A stretch of 39,350 nt of DNA from an uncultured Aurantimicrobium sp. (GCF_936931525.1 NZ_CAKZII010000031.1:1-39350), one strand, 5' to 3'; shown: positions 7,039-16,802, counted from the first letter of the stretch. Notes: a model not told the origin generated them from the letters alone. A program made the numbers and translations.

Positions 7039-10005
7039 GTGGCACTGTCGCGCACACAGCTCGCTAAGGCCGGGTTTACCGACCTCAGCGAAGCTCTGGC
7101 GCAACTCGAAAGCGTGTGTGAACTCACAGGCGGTGATGCTGAGCTCATTTTGAGTTCCATTCACAGCAGTGCTGACCCAGACAGAGCTATTTCATGGCTA
7201 CTGCGGTTGAGTCAATCTGGAACGTCACTCAAGGCAGTGAACAAGCTCCTGGCAGATCAGAGCGCCACAGCTCGACTGCTCAGTATTCTGGGCGGTTCTA
7301 AAGGACTCGCAGAGTTCATTGAACGCCATCCTCACACTCTTGCGTTTTTCCACGATGAACCTGGTCTTCCTGGTGACCAAGAGAAGATGCGCGCTTCTTT
7401 ACTCAAGAGCGTGGGGGCATCCAAGGGTTTCGCAAAAACGGGCGGCGATGCTGCTCGCGATGCGCTGCGCATTCATTATCGGGAACTCTTGCTCAAAATT
7501 GCGATGTGGGATTTGGGTCACGCAGACCCTCTTCACCAAATTGAATGGGTAACCGGCTCACTGTCTGACATTGCTGGTGGTGCTTTGGAAGCAGCGCTAG
7601 CAATTGCTCGAACAGAGGTTGCCGAGAACTTCTCTCGTGAAGAAGTATCTCTCGTTGATTTGGCCATTATCGGGATGGGGAAGTGTGGAGCCAGAGAGCT
7701 CAACTATCTCAGTGATGTTGACGTGATTTATGTGGGTGCCTCGCTAGATGAAGAGAAGCTGCCCACAGATAAAGCTTTGACTATTGCCACTCGTCTCGCT
7801 CAGCACACAGCCCGAGCAATCTTCGAAGTGTCCAAAGAGCCTGGTTTGTGGGAAGTAGATGCCAACTTGCGCCCAGAGGGTAAAGATGGCGCGTTAGTGC
7901 GCACGCTGGAATCCCACTTGGCCTACTACGACCGCTGGGCCAAGGACTGGGAGTTTCAGGCACTGCTCAAAGCACGACCGCTTGCGGGAAGCAAGGAATT
8001 GGGCGAGCAATATGTTGCTTCGGTAGCCCCGAAAGTATGGTCAAGCGCAAGCCGTTCCAACTTCGTGGAACAAGTTCAGCGTATGCGTGAACGCGTCACC
8101 GAAAACATTCCCGGTGATGACGTGGAGTATCAGATCAAGCTCGGACCTGGTGGATTGCGCGACATTGAATTCACAGTGCAGCTGTTGCAGCTGGTGCATG
8201 GCCTTGTTGACGACACCGTTCACACCAAGGGCACACTGGAGTCGCTGACTCGACTCTCAGATGCTGGATATGTTGGTCGAGAAGAAGCTAACTCCTTTGC
8301 AGAAAATTATCGTTTCCTTCGCTTACTAGAACACCGCATGCAATTGCGTGATCTATCCCGTACTCACTTGATGCCCCGTGATGAAGAAGGCCAGCGTGTA
8401 TTGGCCCGTGCAACTGGACTGTGGAATACAGCTGAAGAAGTGGTTTCTCACTGGCAGCAAACAAAGTTAGACGTCCGTGAGCTTCATGAACGACTGTTCT
8501 ATCGGCCTTTGTTGGCTGCTGTTGCCAAGTTGCCCGAAGAAACCCATCAGCTCACCAGTGATCAGGCAGAGGCTCGTCTTGCAGCTATTGGTTTCCGTGA
8601 CCCTCAAGGGTCGCTCAAGCACATTGCTGCACTGACCAATGGCGTCTCCCGTCGAGCAGCTATCCAGCGTGCTTTGTTGCCGGTCATGCTGCAGTGGCTG
8701 TCAGAGGGAGCAAACCCTGACCATGGTTTGCTGACGTTCCGTCTACTCAGCGAACAACTGGGGGAGTCTCACTGGTTCCTTCGCATGCTCAGGGACTCTG
8801 CAGGCGCAGCTCAGCGACTGACCAAAGTACTCAGTGGTTCGCGCTACGTATCCGACTTGATGGAACTTATTCCTGAATCTGCTGCTTGGTTCGACGGAGA
8901 CGAGGATCTTGTTCCCACTCCGCAAGACGTTCTGGAAGCAGAAGTCTTGGCCATTCTTGCCCGGCACCATGAAGACGACGACACAGCTCGAAAAGCTGTG
9001 CGCTCCATGCGTCGCCGTGAAGTGCTTCGCTTGGCTATCGGTGGCATCTTGAATGTGCTCACGATTGACCAGATCAGCCAAGGTTTGAGTGATGTCACAA
9101 CAGCAGCACTCAACGGATATCTCGGCATCGCCCTGCGTGAAGCACAGCACAACCCTGAATTCGCTGTCATCGCCATGGGGCGTTATGGCGGACAAGAGCT
9201 GGGCTTTGATAGTGATGCTGATGTGATCTATGTCTACAGGCCCACAGCCCAGTGTGAAGGCGAGCAGGCTCAGAAGCGTGCGGAACGCATTGTCTTGCGC
9301 ATTAAAGAGCTTGTGGAAGACCCACGTCTTCCTTTCGAAATTGATACAGATCTTCGACCTGAAGGCAAGAACGGTGCCATTGCCCGCTCACTGGAGTCTT
9401 ACGCTGCCTATTACGCCCGGTGGTCACTCATGTGGGAAGCACAGGCCTTATTGCGTGCACGTGCCGTGTTAGGCCCCGAGAAGCTCCAAGAAGACATGAT
9501 GGCTCTGATTGATAGCGTTCGCTATCCCGACGGCATCAGTGCAGACGACGTGCGTGAGATTCGACGTATCAAGGCACGCGTGGAAGCGGAGCGGCTCCCA
9601 CAAGGCGCCGATCCTTCACGACACGTAAAGTTGGGCCGTGGCTCCCTCAGCGACGTGGAGTGGACGGTACAGCTCTTTCAGCTTCAATACGCACATTCTC
9701 ATCCAGCATTGAAGACAGCTTCCTCGGTGGGAGCACTACGTGCAGCGGTAGATGCTGGACTCATCGAAGAAGCTGATGCCCAAAAACTGATCGAGGCATG
9801 GATCTTCTCCTCTCGGGTTCGCTCAGGAATCACCATCTGGGCAGATAAAGCGACGGACGTTCTTCCACAGGACACTCGAGACCTCGAAGGTATCGCCCGT
9901 TTGTTGAACTACCCACCGGGCTCTGCAACCCGCTTGGAAGAGGACTACCTCTCCATCACCCGTCGCTGCCGCCAAGTGGTTGAACGCGTCTTCTTTGACT
10001 TCTAA
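7039..10005 (+). CDS. glnE: Bifunctional glutamine synthetase adenylyltransferase/deadenylyltransferase
   Basis: Two nucleotidyltransferase halves: GMGKCGARELNYLSDVDVIYV and AMGRYGGQELGFDSDADVIYVY, each followed by LRPEGK(D/N)GA; GTG start. Confidence 0.96.
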   Translation: MALSRTQLAKAGFTDLSEALAQLESVCELTGGDAELILSSIHSSADPDRAISWLLRLSQSGTSLKAVNKLLADQSATARLLSILGGSKGLAEFIERHPHTLAFFHDEPGLPGDQEKMRASLLKSVGASKGFAKTGGDAARDALRIHYRELLLKIAMWDLGHADPLHQIEWVTGSLSDIAGGALEAALAIARTEVAENFSREEVSLVDLAIIGMGKCGARELNYLSDVDVIYVGASLDEEKLPTDKALTIATRLAQHTARAIFEVSKEPGLWEVDANLRPEGKDGALVRTLESHLAYYDRWAKDWEFQALLKARPLAGSKELGEQYVASVAPKVWSSASRSNFVEQVQRMRERVTENIPGDDVEYQIKLGPGGLRDIEFTVQLLQLVHGLVDDTVHTKGTLESLTRLSDAGYVGREEANSFAENYRFLRLLEHRMQLRDLSRTHLMPRDEEGQRVLARATGLWNTAEEVVSHWQQTKLDVRELHERLFYRPLLAAVAKLPEETHQLTSDQAEARLAAIGFRDPQGSLKHIAALTNGVSRRAAIQRALLPVMLQWLSEGANPDHGLLTFRLLSEQLGESHWFLRMLRDSAGAAQRLTKVLSGSRYVSDLMELIPESAAWFDGDEDLVPTPQDVLEAEVLAILARHHEDDDTARKAVRSMRRREVLRLAIGGILNVLTIDQISQGLSDVTTAALNGYLGIALREAQHNPEFAVIAMGRYGGQELGFDSDADVIYVYRPTAQCEGEQAQKRAERIVLRIKELVEDPRLPFEIDTDLRPEGKNGAIARSLESYAAYYARWSLMWEAQALLRARAVLGPEKLQEDMMALIDSVRYPDGISADDVREIRRIKARVEAERLPQGADPSRHVKLGRGSLSDVEWTVQLFQLQYAHSHPALKTASSVGALRAAVDAGLIEEADAQKLIEAWIFSSRVRSGITIWADKATDVLPQDTRDLEGIARLLNYPPGSATRLEEDYLSITRRCRQVVERVFFDF

Positions 10006-10023
10006 TTCACGAGTGAGTTAACG

Positions 10024-10057
10024 AAGAAAGCCACTGCCTTGCGGCAGTGGCTTTCTT
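10024..10057. terminator. Bidirectional intrinsic terminator between convergent glnE and glnA1
   Basis: Perfect 15-bp stem aagaaagccactgcc / ttgc / ggcagtggctttctt with A/T flanks. Confidence 0.85.
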
Positions 10058-10076
10058 GGAGTTTCCTCTAGGGCGA

Positions 10077-11501
10077 TTAGACGCCGTAGTAGAGCTCGAA
10101 CTCGAAGGGGTGGGGACGCAGCGAGAGAGGCTTGATTTCGTTGTCGCGCTTGTACGAAATCCAGGTCTCAATGAGGTCCTTGGTGAACACGTTGCCCTGC
10201 AGGAGGAATTCGTGGTCTGCTTCGAGAGCCTGGAGAGCGTGCTCCAGCGACTCAGGAACCTGAGGAATGTTCTTTGCTTCCTCGGGTGGCAGTTCGTAGA
10301 GGTCCTTGTCTACGGGCTCGTGTGGCTCGATACGGTTCTTGATTCCGTCGAGACCAGCCATCATCTGTGCAGCGAATGCGAGGTAAGGGTTACCAGAAGC
10401 ATCAGGTGCACGGAACTCGATGCGCTTTGCCTTGGGGTTGTTACCGGTCAAGGGGATGCGGATCGCAGCGGAACGGTTACCAGCAGAGTAAACGAGGTTT
10501 ACGGGAGCTTCGTAACCTGGAACCAGACGGTGGTAGGAGTTCACGGTTGGGTTGGTGAATGCGAGCACAGCACCTGCGTGCTTGAGCAGACCACCGATGT
10601 ACCAACGTGCGAGGTCAGAGAGACCGCCGTAGCCGTTTTCGTCGTAGAACAGTGGCTTGCCGTCGTTCCACAGTGACTGGTGGGTGTGCATACCCGAACC
10701 GTTGTCGCCGAAGAGAGGCTTAGGCATGAATGTGGCAGTCTTGCCCCACTCGTTAGCGGTGTTCTTGACGATGTACTTGAACTTCAGAATGTCATCTGCT
10801 GCCTTGACCATGGTGTCGAAGCGGTAGTTGATTTCACCCTGACCTGCGGTACCAACCTCGTGGTGGCTGCGCTCGAGGATGAGACCAGCGTTGATGAGCT
10901 TGAGGCAGATGTCGTCGCGGAGATCAGCGTGCTGGTCCACGGGGGAGACGGGGAAGTAGCCGCCCTTGTAGGGGGTGGTGTTTCCGAGGTTTCCGCCTTC
11001 GATCTTCTTGCCGGAGTTCCAGGGAGCCTCGGAAGAGTCAATCTTGTAGAAGGAGGTCTGCTGGTTTACTTCGTAACGTACGTCATCGAAGATGAAGAAC
11101 TCTGCTTCGGGTGCGAAGAAAGCAGTGTCAGCGATACCGGTGGAGGCCAGGTACTTTTCAGCCTTCTTGGCAACCTGACGGGGGTCACGGTGGTAGATCT
11201 CACCGGTACGTGGGTTGTAGATGTCGAAAAGCATCACGAGAGTGCGCTCGGTGCGGAACTCGTCGATGTAGCAGGTGGTGGGGTCTGGGATGAGCTGCAT
11301 GTCCGACTCGTGGATCGAGGCAAAGCCACGGATCGACGAACCATCGAACATCTGACCTACAGTGAAGAATTCTTCGTCAACTGTGGAGGCAGGGATGTTG
11401 AAGTGCTGCTGAACACCGGGAAGGTCGGTGAAGCGGATGTCAAGGAACTTTACGTCAGTGTCCTTGATGAACTTCAGAACCTCAGAGGAATCTTTGAACA
11501 T
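10077..11501 (-). CDS. glnA: Type I glutamine synthetase, GlnA1-type
   Basis: [55 protein letters not shown], adenylylation motif DLYELPPEE; start corrected from the longer listed ORF. Confidence 0.95.
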   Translation of the reverse strand: MFKDSSEVLKFIKDTDVKFLDIRFTDLPGVQQHFNIPASTVDEEFFTVGQMFDGSSIRGFASIHESDMQLIPDPTTCYIDEFRTERTLVMLFDIYNPRTGEIYHRDPRQVAKKAEKYLASTGIADTAFFAPEAEFFIFDDVRYEVNQQTSFYKIDSSEAPWNSGKKIEGGNLGNTTPYKGGYFPVSPVDQHADLRDDICLKLINAGLILERSHHEVGTAGQGEINYRFDTMVKAADDILKFKYIVKNTANEWGKTATFMPKPLFGDNGSGMHTHQSLWNDGKPLFYDENGYGGLSDLARWYIGGLLKHAGAVLAFTNPTVNSYHRLVPGYEAPVNLVYSAGNRSAAIRIPLTGNNPKAKRIEFRAPDASGNPYLAFAAQMMAGLDGIKNRIEPHEPVDKDLYELPPEEAKNIPQVPESLEHALQALEADHEFLLQGNVFTKDLIETWISYKRDNEIKPLSLRPHPFEFELYYGV

Positions 11502-11576
11502 GCTTAGATAGCTCCAAATTAGATGGAATAAAGCGGTTACGTGAGTGCAACCTTGGTACCAATGTACGAGTCCAGC

Positions 11577-11614
11577 GTTGCGTAGCTGTATCGCAATTGT
11601 TTCCACCATGTTAC
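11577..11614 (-). promoter_or_regulatory. Putative GlnR-type box upstream of glnA1
   Basis: Minus strand GTAAC-n6-GAAAC-n6-GATAC-n6-GCAAC against recalled consensus gTnAc-n6-GaAAc-n6-gTnAc-n6-GaAAc. Confidence 0.6.
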
Positions 11615-11629
11615 AGGCTTTCAGGAGCG

Positions 11630-11635
11630 TAAACT
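11630..11635 (+). promoter_or_regulatory. Putative leaderless promoter of the RDD gene, -10 TAAACT
   Basis: TAAACT-TGAGGGT-ATG (11643). Confidence 0.42.
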
Positions 11636-11642
11636 TGAGGGT

Positions 11643-12104
11643 ATGGCTTCCAACAACTCTGGCGCATCTCACAGGCCCGACATGCCCATGAGTAGCTATC
11701 CAGGAGAACGTCTAGGTCTTCCAGAAACGGGTCCCAAATCAGTTGCGCGGGTAGGTCGACGTTTCGTCGCCATCACCCTGGACTGGATCATTTCAGCACT
11801 CGTGTTGATGCTGATGACAGGCCGTGATTACCTCACTATTTCCTCCTCTGCGGCAGGTCAGCTCCAACTATTGGGCGTATTCGTTGCACTGCAGATTCTG
11901 TCAATCTGGGCAATTGGGGGCAGCATGGGGCACCGCATGCTGCGCCTGTATGTTGTGAACGTTCACGGTGGAAGTCTGACCTGGTGGCGCCCCATTGTGC
12001 GCAGCGTGTTATTAGCGCTCGTTGTTCCTGCATTGGTGTGGGATTCCGACCAACGCGGATTCCACGACAAAATAGCTGGAACTCTTCTGCTCAAGTCGGC
12101 ATAA
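11643..12104 (+). CDS. RDD family membrane protein
   Basis: [24 protein letters not shown]...[59 protein letters not shown]. Confidence 0.88.
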   Translation: MASNNSGASHRPDMPMSSYPGERLGLPETGPKSVARVGRRFVAITLDWIISALVLMLMTGRDYLTISSSAAGQLQLLGVFVALQILSIWAIGGSMGHRMLRLYVVNVHGGSLTWWRPIVRSVLLALVVPALVWDSDQRGFHDKIAGTLLLKSA

Positions 12105-12107
12105 AGA

Positions 12108-12139
12108 AATCCGGCCCGCTTCAATGAGCGGACCGGATT
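12108..12139. terminator. Bidirectional hairpin terminator between the RDD gene and the DUF4191 gene
   Basis: aatccggcccgct / tcaatg / agcggaccggatt, one internal mismatch. Confidence 0.7.
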
Positions 12140-12148
12140 ATCACTTCT

Positions 12149-12844
12149 TTAGCGTGCGCGAGAAGGGCGAACCTTGTAGGGGTCAATACCCTTCGGGATG
12201 GGGACGTTCGTTCCCAATGACGCGAGACGGTTTGAGACAACACGGACTTCACTCTTTGTGAGGGCGTGCTTGATCTTGGTGAGCTGCCAGCCGAGTTTGT
12301 AGAGCTTTACTGATTCTTCATCAGGACCCACGGTAATGACCGTGATGGGGACGTTAGGAAGAATTTTGGAAGTTTTACGCTTCTCGTCATCGACGAGACG
12401 CTGGGTGCGAGCAATGGGACCTTCTGCAATGAGGGCAACACCGCCGCGACCAACTGCGCGATAGATGGCATCTTTGGTCTTGGGGTTGATGGCAACCGGC
12501 ATCTCTTCTGCAATCCAGCTGCGCTTGAGAGCAGATTTCATGACTGCTCCAACGGCACCAGGCTGACCCTCAATCTGAGAGTAGGCCGCGCGCTCTGCGC
12601 GTCGTCCCAGAACAATCAAGCCAATGAGCAAGCCGAGCATGACGCCGACGATGATCCAGATAACGAGCGTGAAAACATTTCCGTCACTGAGCAGGAGACC
12701 TGCTGCAACACCGGCTCCGGAAGGGAGCAAGACGGAAAGCAGGAGTAATCCAACAACGCTCTTGTCGTAGCGACGGGTCATCTGGAAGACCTGCCACATC
12801 TGAGCTAGACGTGAAGATCCCTTGGGTTTTTTCGTACGTGCCAT
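12149..12844 (-). CDS. DUF4191 family membrane protein
   Basis: MARTKKPKGSSRLAQMWQVFQMTRRYDKSVVGLLLLSVLLPSG...; located beside lipA as in other actinobacteria. Confidence 0.82.
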   Translation of the reverse strand: MARTKKPKGSSRLAQMWQVFQMTRRYDKSVVGLLLLSVLLPSGAGVAAGLLLSDGNVFTLVIWIIVGVMLGLLIGLIVLGRRAERAAYSQIEGQPGAVGAVMKSALKRSWIAEEMPVAINPKTKDAIYRAVGRGGVALIAEGPIARTQRLVDDEKRKTSKILPNVPITVITVGPDEESVKLYKLGWQLTKIKHALTKSEVRVVSNRLASLGTNVPIPKGIDPYKVRPSRAR

Positions 12845-12851
12845 GAAGAAA

Positions 12852-12857
12852 ACAATA
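12852..12857 (-). promoter_or_regulatory. Putative leaderless promoter of the DUF4191 gene, -10 TATTGT
   Basis: Minus strand TATTGT-TTTCTTC-ATG. Confidence 0.4.
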
Positions 12858-12912
12858 CCTATCGTGGAGTGGTTCTGATGACCACCACGGGGGAGATCAT
12901 CTCAATAAAGGT

Positions 12913-13893
12913 TTAGACCGCTTGTGAGAAACCAAGCTCAGCATCAGCTAAGTGGCTGAGGCTTTCAGGGATTTCACGTCCCTTGGCGCGCATGGACTGT
13001 GCATAGAGTCGTCCTGCACGGTAAGAAGAACGCACAAGCGGCCCAGAGAGGACGCCGAGGTAACCAATTGCCTCAGCTTCATCCTTGAGCTCCACAAACT
13101 CTTCAGGGTGAACCCAGCGGTCCACAGGCATGTGACGTGCACTGGGGCGCAAGTACTGCGTGATGGTGATGATGTCGGTGCCAGCATCGTAAAGATCCTG
13201 AAGCGCCTGGCTCACTTCTTCGCGGGTTTCACCCATGCCAAGAATCAAGTTGGACTTGGTGATCATGCCTGCATTGCGGCCCTGGGTGAGCACATCAAGG
13301 GAACGCTCGTAGGTAAATGCAGGACGCACACGCTTGAAGATACGTGGAACTGTTTCTACGTTGTGTGCAAAAACTTCTGGAGCAGCATCGAAAACCTGCT
13401 TGAGGTGATCAGGATTACCGGAGAAGTCAGGAACGAGAATCTCGACACCTGTGTTGGCGTTTTGCTGGTGAATTTGACGAATGGTCTCGGCATAGAGCCA
13501 CGCACCCTCGTCTTCAAGGTCGTCGCGAGCAACGCCAGTGACAGTTGCGTAACGCAGGTTCATCTGGGCCACGGATTCGCCCACACGACGAGGCTCGTCG
13601 CGGTCAAAAGCATCAGGCTTTCCGGTGTCAATCTGGCAGAAGTCACAGCGACGGGTGCACTGTGAACCACCGATGAGGAAGGTAGCTTCGCGGTCTTCCC
13701 AGCATTCATAGATGTTGGGGCAGCCAGCCTCCTGGCACACAGTGTGGAGGTCTTCGCTCTTAACCAACTTCTGGAGAGCCTGATATTCCGGCCCCATCTT
13801 TGCTTTGGTGCGAATCCATTCGGGCTTCTTTTCAATGGGGGTTTCGCTATTACGAACTTCCAAGCGCAGAAGCTTGCGACCATCAGCTGACAT
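12913..13893 (-). CDS. lipA: Lipoyl synthase (radical SAM)
   Basis: [40 protein letters not shown]; start is inside the longer listed ORF (13893 or 13899). Confidence 0.95.
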   Translation of the reverse strand: MSADGRKLLRLEVRNSETPIEKKPEWIRTKAKMGPEYQALQKLVKSEDLHTVCQEAGCPNIYECWEDREATFLIGGSQCTRRCDFCQIDTGKPDAFDRDEPRRVGESVAQMNLRYATVTGVARDDLEDEGAWLYAETIRQIHQQNANTGVEILVPDFSGNPDHLKQVFDAAPEVFAHNVETVPRIFKRVRPAFTYERSLDVLTQGRNAGMITKSNLILGMGETREEVSQALQDLYDAGTDIITITQYLRPSARHMPVDRWVHPEEFVELKDEAEAIGYLGVLSGPLVRSSYRAGRLYAQSMRAKGREIPESLSHLADAELGFSQAV

Positions 13894-14524
13894 GAGCATC
13901 CTCAAAGTAGTGAGTGAAAAGACGAGTAACAACAGGGACAACGTCATCAGGGGTGATGTTTGTTCCCGAAACTTCAGAAAGAGTCGTGGCACCTGCATCA
14001 CGAATGCCACACGCAACGATGTTCTCATATGCCTGGAGTGAGTTATTGCAGTTGATTGCAAAGCCGTGCATGGAGACGCCTTCGCTGATGCGAATGCCAA
14101 TTGCTGCGACCTTGTCATAGCCCAGACCACGTTTCACCCAGACGCCAGAGCGGCCATCCACGCGTTCCCCTGTCACACCAAACTCGGCTGCGGTGTCAAT
14201 GAGGAGGCCTTCAATGGTGCGGACATATGCCACAACATCCATGGGTTCCAGAAGCTTGGTAATGGGATATCCCACAAGCTGCCCAGGTCCGTGCCACGTG
14301 ATCTTTCCGCCGCGGTCAACGTCAATGACTTCAGTTCCGTCCATAGGACGCTCGGAGTCTTCCGTTCTCTTGCCGGCCGTGTAGACAGACTGGTGCTCGA
14401 GCAAAAGAAGAGTGTTGGGGCGTTCTCCGGAAACCACTTGTTTGTGGATTTCGCGCTGTTTTTCCCACGCTTCACGGTAGGGAACTGCGTCATCTCCGAG
14501 ACCGAGAATGACCACATCCAACAT
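13883..14524 (-). CDS. lipB: Lipoyl(octanoyl) transferase
   Basis: [49 protein letters not shown]; overlaps the lipA start. Confidence 0.95.
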   Translation of the reverse strand: MLDVVILGLGDDAVPYREAWEKQREIHKQVVSGERPNTLLLLEHQSVYTAGKRTEDSERPMDGTEVIDVDRGGKITWHGPGQLVGYPITKLLEPMDVVAYVRTIEGLLIDTAAEFGVTGERVDGRSGVWVKRGLGYDKVAAIGIRISEGVSMHGFAINCNNSLQAYENIVACGIRDAGATTLSEVSGTNITPDDVVPVVTRLFTHYFEDAHVS

Positions 14525-14530
14525 GGTTCA

Positions 14531-14536
14531 AGTCTA
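14531..14536 (-). promoter_or_regulatory. Putative leaderless lipB promoter, -10 TAGACT
   Basis: Minus strand TAGACT-TGAACC-ATG; no Shine-Dalgarno. Confidence 0.5.
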
Positions 14537-14641
14537 CCTGCCGAGTAGCTCTTGTTCTCCACAGGAGTATTTCCTCAGAGGCCTTCACCTGAGGCAACTT
14601 GCGGGAACAGATGAGCTCTAGGTGCTGGCATATTCAGACTT

Positions 14642-15376
14642 ATGACTACGCGGAATCAATCTCAATTAATCGGCTATCTGGTTGAGCCTGCCTCACACAA
14701 CCTTGGTGAATTCACAGGTACCGCCCAGATCAATGGAGAGCCTATTGAGCATGTCCTCACTCCCTGTGCTCAACCTGGTTTTCCCATAGATGTTGGCAGA
14801 AATGAGAATGGTGATCTTGTCTGGGTTTCTGAACACGTCACTGGAAGCCACGTTATCCCCGCGTTGAGTGCTGATCCATTGTTGACCATGACCTTTGACC
14901 CGCCACGAAGTGAGTTGTTAGAAGACGAGGAATTGCCGCAGATTCGTCGTAACCCTGTACAGGTATTTGTTGGAGCCCTTTCTCAACGTCGTGTGCTTGT
15001 CATCGCTTCTGCCGTCTTTGGAATTGTCCTCGTAGTTGCGGGTCTTGGACTGACGTCGACGCCAACGAATTCAACTGAAGCAATGTCGGATATTGCATCT
15101 TCGGCGATATCGTCACAGCAGCCAGATCCAGTTCACGTGATGGAACCCACTCAAGCCGCTATCGAATTTGTTCTTGGCGGACAGGTTCCTGGGTTCTCGC
15201 TACCTAGTGGCGTTTCTCGCGAATCTCTCACCGCAACTGTTGTGAGCACTAGTGGCGAAATTGTGTTGGTAGATGTTCAAGCCAATCAAGCAGAGGGCTT
15301 AACGACATTCGCCACGCTGCTCCTGCAAAAGACAGGAACTGCGTGGCGAATTCGTGAGGTGTTTGATCCTCGTTAG
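14642..15376 (+). CDS. Hypothetical protein with one predicted transmembrane segment (N-terminal cytoplasmic-like region, C-terminal ~90 aa extracytoplasmic)
   Basis: Uninterrupted 244-aa ORF; hydrophobic RVLVIASAVFGIVLVVAGLGL; no other good ORF explains the interval. Confidence 0.7.
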   Translation: MTTRNQSQLIGYLVEPASHNLGEFTGTAQINGEPIEHVLTPCAQPGFPIDVGRNENGDLVWVSEHVTGSHVIPALSADPLLTMTFDPPRSELLEDEELPQIRRNPVQVFVGALSQRRVLVIASAVFGIVLVVAGLGLTSTPTNSTEAMSDIASSAISSQQPDPVHVMEPTQAAIEFVLGGQVPGFSLPSGVSRESLTATVVSTSGEIVLVDVQANQAEGLTTFATLLLQKTGTAWRIREVFDPR

Positions 15377-15379
15377 ACC

Positions 15380-16744
15380 TTAGATGCCGAGGTCAGCGTC
15401 AAATGCGCCTTCTTCGAGACGTTCCTTCATGGCGCCAAGGAAACGTGCTGCGTCAGCACCGTCAATAATGCGGTGGTCATAGGACAGAGCCAAGTAGACC
15501 ATTGAACGAACGGCGATAACTTCCTGGCCTTCTGCTTCAATCACGACGGGACGCTTGGTGACGACACCAGTTCCGAGGATTGCAAGCTGAGGGAGGAACA
15601 CAACTGGTGTGTCAAAGAGAGCGCCGCGAGAACCAGTGTTGGTCAAGGTGAAGGTTCCACCAGCAAGTTCGTCTGGCTGTAGCTTGTTGTCGCGGGTGCG
15701 AGCAGCTACGTCAGCAATGGCCATTGAGTACTGAGCAATGTTGAGCTCGCCAGCGTTCTTGACTACGGGGGTGAGCAGGCCGCGATCGGTGTCCACAGCA
15801 ATCGACACATTCTCGTAACCGGGGTAAACGATGTTGTCACCATCAACTGTTGCGTTGATGATGGGGAATGCCTTGAGTGCTTCTGTGGCTGCAAGAGCGA
15901 AGAAGGGCATGAAGCTGAGCTTTCCACCAGTTGCGGCAACAAACTGTCCCTGAACACGCTTACGAAGCTCAGCGATACGAGTGACATCAACTTCGACAAC
16001 GCTGGTCAGCTGTGCGGTGCTCTGCATAGAAATCACAGCACGCTCAGCAACAACCTTGCGCAGGCGAGTCATCGGAACAGTTGTTCCACGAAGAGGAGAA
16101 ACAGTCAATGGAGTGCGAGTCTTTGCAGGAGCTGCAGAAGAACCGCCACGTGCAGAGAGAACGTCTTCCTTGCGGATGCGTCCGCCGATGCCCGTTCCTA
16201 CAACCGCGTTGAGGTCAACACCGTTTTCGTTAGCAAACTTACGAACGATGGGAGTGACGTAACCTGCGCCACCGGAGTGTGCTGGTGCAGCAGCTGGTGT
16301 GGCAGGAGCCGCTACAGGTTGAGGCGCTACGACGGGAGGAGCAACAACAGGTGCTGCTACGACGGGAGGTGCTACAACTGGGGCGGCTACGACAGGAGCT
16401 GCAACCACGGGAGCAGCAACGGGCTCAGGTGCGGCAACTGGTTCGGGAGCAGCAGGTGCTGCTGGAGCTTCAGCTGCAGGTGCAGCAGGAGCTGCTCCAG
16501 CGCCGGAACCATCACCAATGTGAGCAAGCACGGTGCCGACGGCAACGGTCTCATCTTCTTGGACCAGAATTGCTTCCACGATGCCCGAGATAGGTGAAGG
16601 GATCTCGGTGTCAACCTTGTCGGTTGATACTTCGAGTAAAGGCTCATCTACCTCTACGCGGTCACCGACGTTCTTGAGCCACCGGGTAACGGTGCCTTCG
16701 GTGACGCTTTCACCCAGTGCGGGGAGGCTGACTGACTCGCTCAT
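15380..16744 (-). CDS. sucB: Dihydrolipoamide acyltransferase (E2; 2-oxoglutarate dehydrogenase succinyltransferase-like), single lipoyl domain
   Basis: LPALGESVTEGTVTRWLKNVGD, EVSTDKVDTEIPSP lipoyl site, peripheral-subunit-binding domain VTPIVRKFANENGVDLNAVVGTG, C-terminal SYDHRIIDGADAARFL; AAGGAG ribosome-binding site. Confidence 0.9.
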   Translation of the reverse strand: MSESVSLPALGESVTEGTVTRWLKNVGDRVEVDEPLLEVSTDKVDTEIPSPISGIVEAILVQEDETVAVGTVLAHIGDGSGAGAAPAAPAAEAPAAPAAPEPVAAPEPVAAPVVAAPVVAAPVVAPPVVAAPVVAPPVVAPQPVAAPATPAAAPAHSGGAGYVTPIVRKFANENGVDLNAVVGTGIGGRIRKEDVLSARGGSSAAPAKTRTPLTVSPLRGTTVPMTRLRKVVAERAVISMQSTAQLTSVVEVDVTRIAELRKRVQGQFVAATGGKLSFMPFFALAATEALKAFPIINATVDGDNIVYPGYENVSIAVDTDRGLLTPVVKNAGELNIAQYSMAIADVAARTRDNKLQPDELAGGTFTLTNTGSRGALFDTPVVFLPQLAILGTGVVTKRPVVIEAEGQEVIAVRSMVYLALSYDHRIIDGADAARFLGAMKERLEEGAFDADLGI

Positions 16745-16802
16745 GGACTAAATCTCCTTGTTAGCTGCTGCGTTGTTTAGCTTACTAATGCTTGGCCGGT
16801 CT

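Noticed and set aside
10680-11507. 275-aa plus-strand ORF
   Set aside because: Antisense to glnA1; Val/Glu/Leu-rich translation is a shadow of the GS codon pattern.
12862-12895. Weak hairpin GTGGT/ACCAC between the DUF4191 gene and lipA
   Set aside because: Stem too short and no U-tract; not called as a terminator.
16279-16500. Possible CRISPR-like or minisatellite array in sucB
   Set aside because: Repeats are in-frame degenerate codons without uniform spacers; a protein low-complexity linker.
16277-16597. Two overlapping plus-strand ORFs rich in Arg/Ser/Cys/Tyr or Gln/Leu across the sucB linker
   Set aside because: Composition is explained by reverse reading of the Pro/Ala/Val linker repeats.
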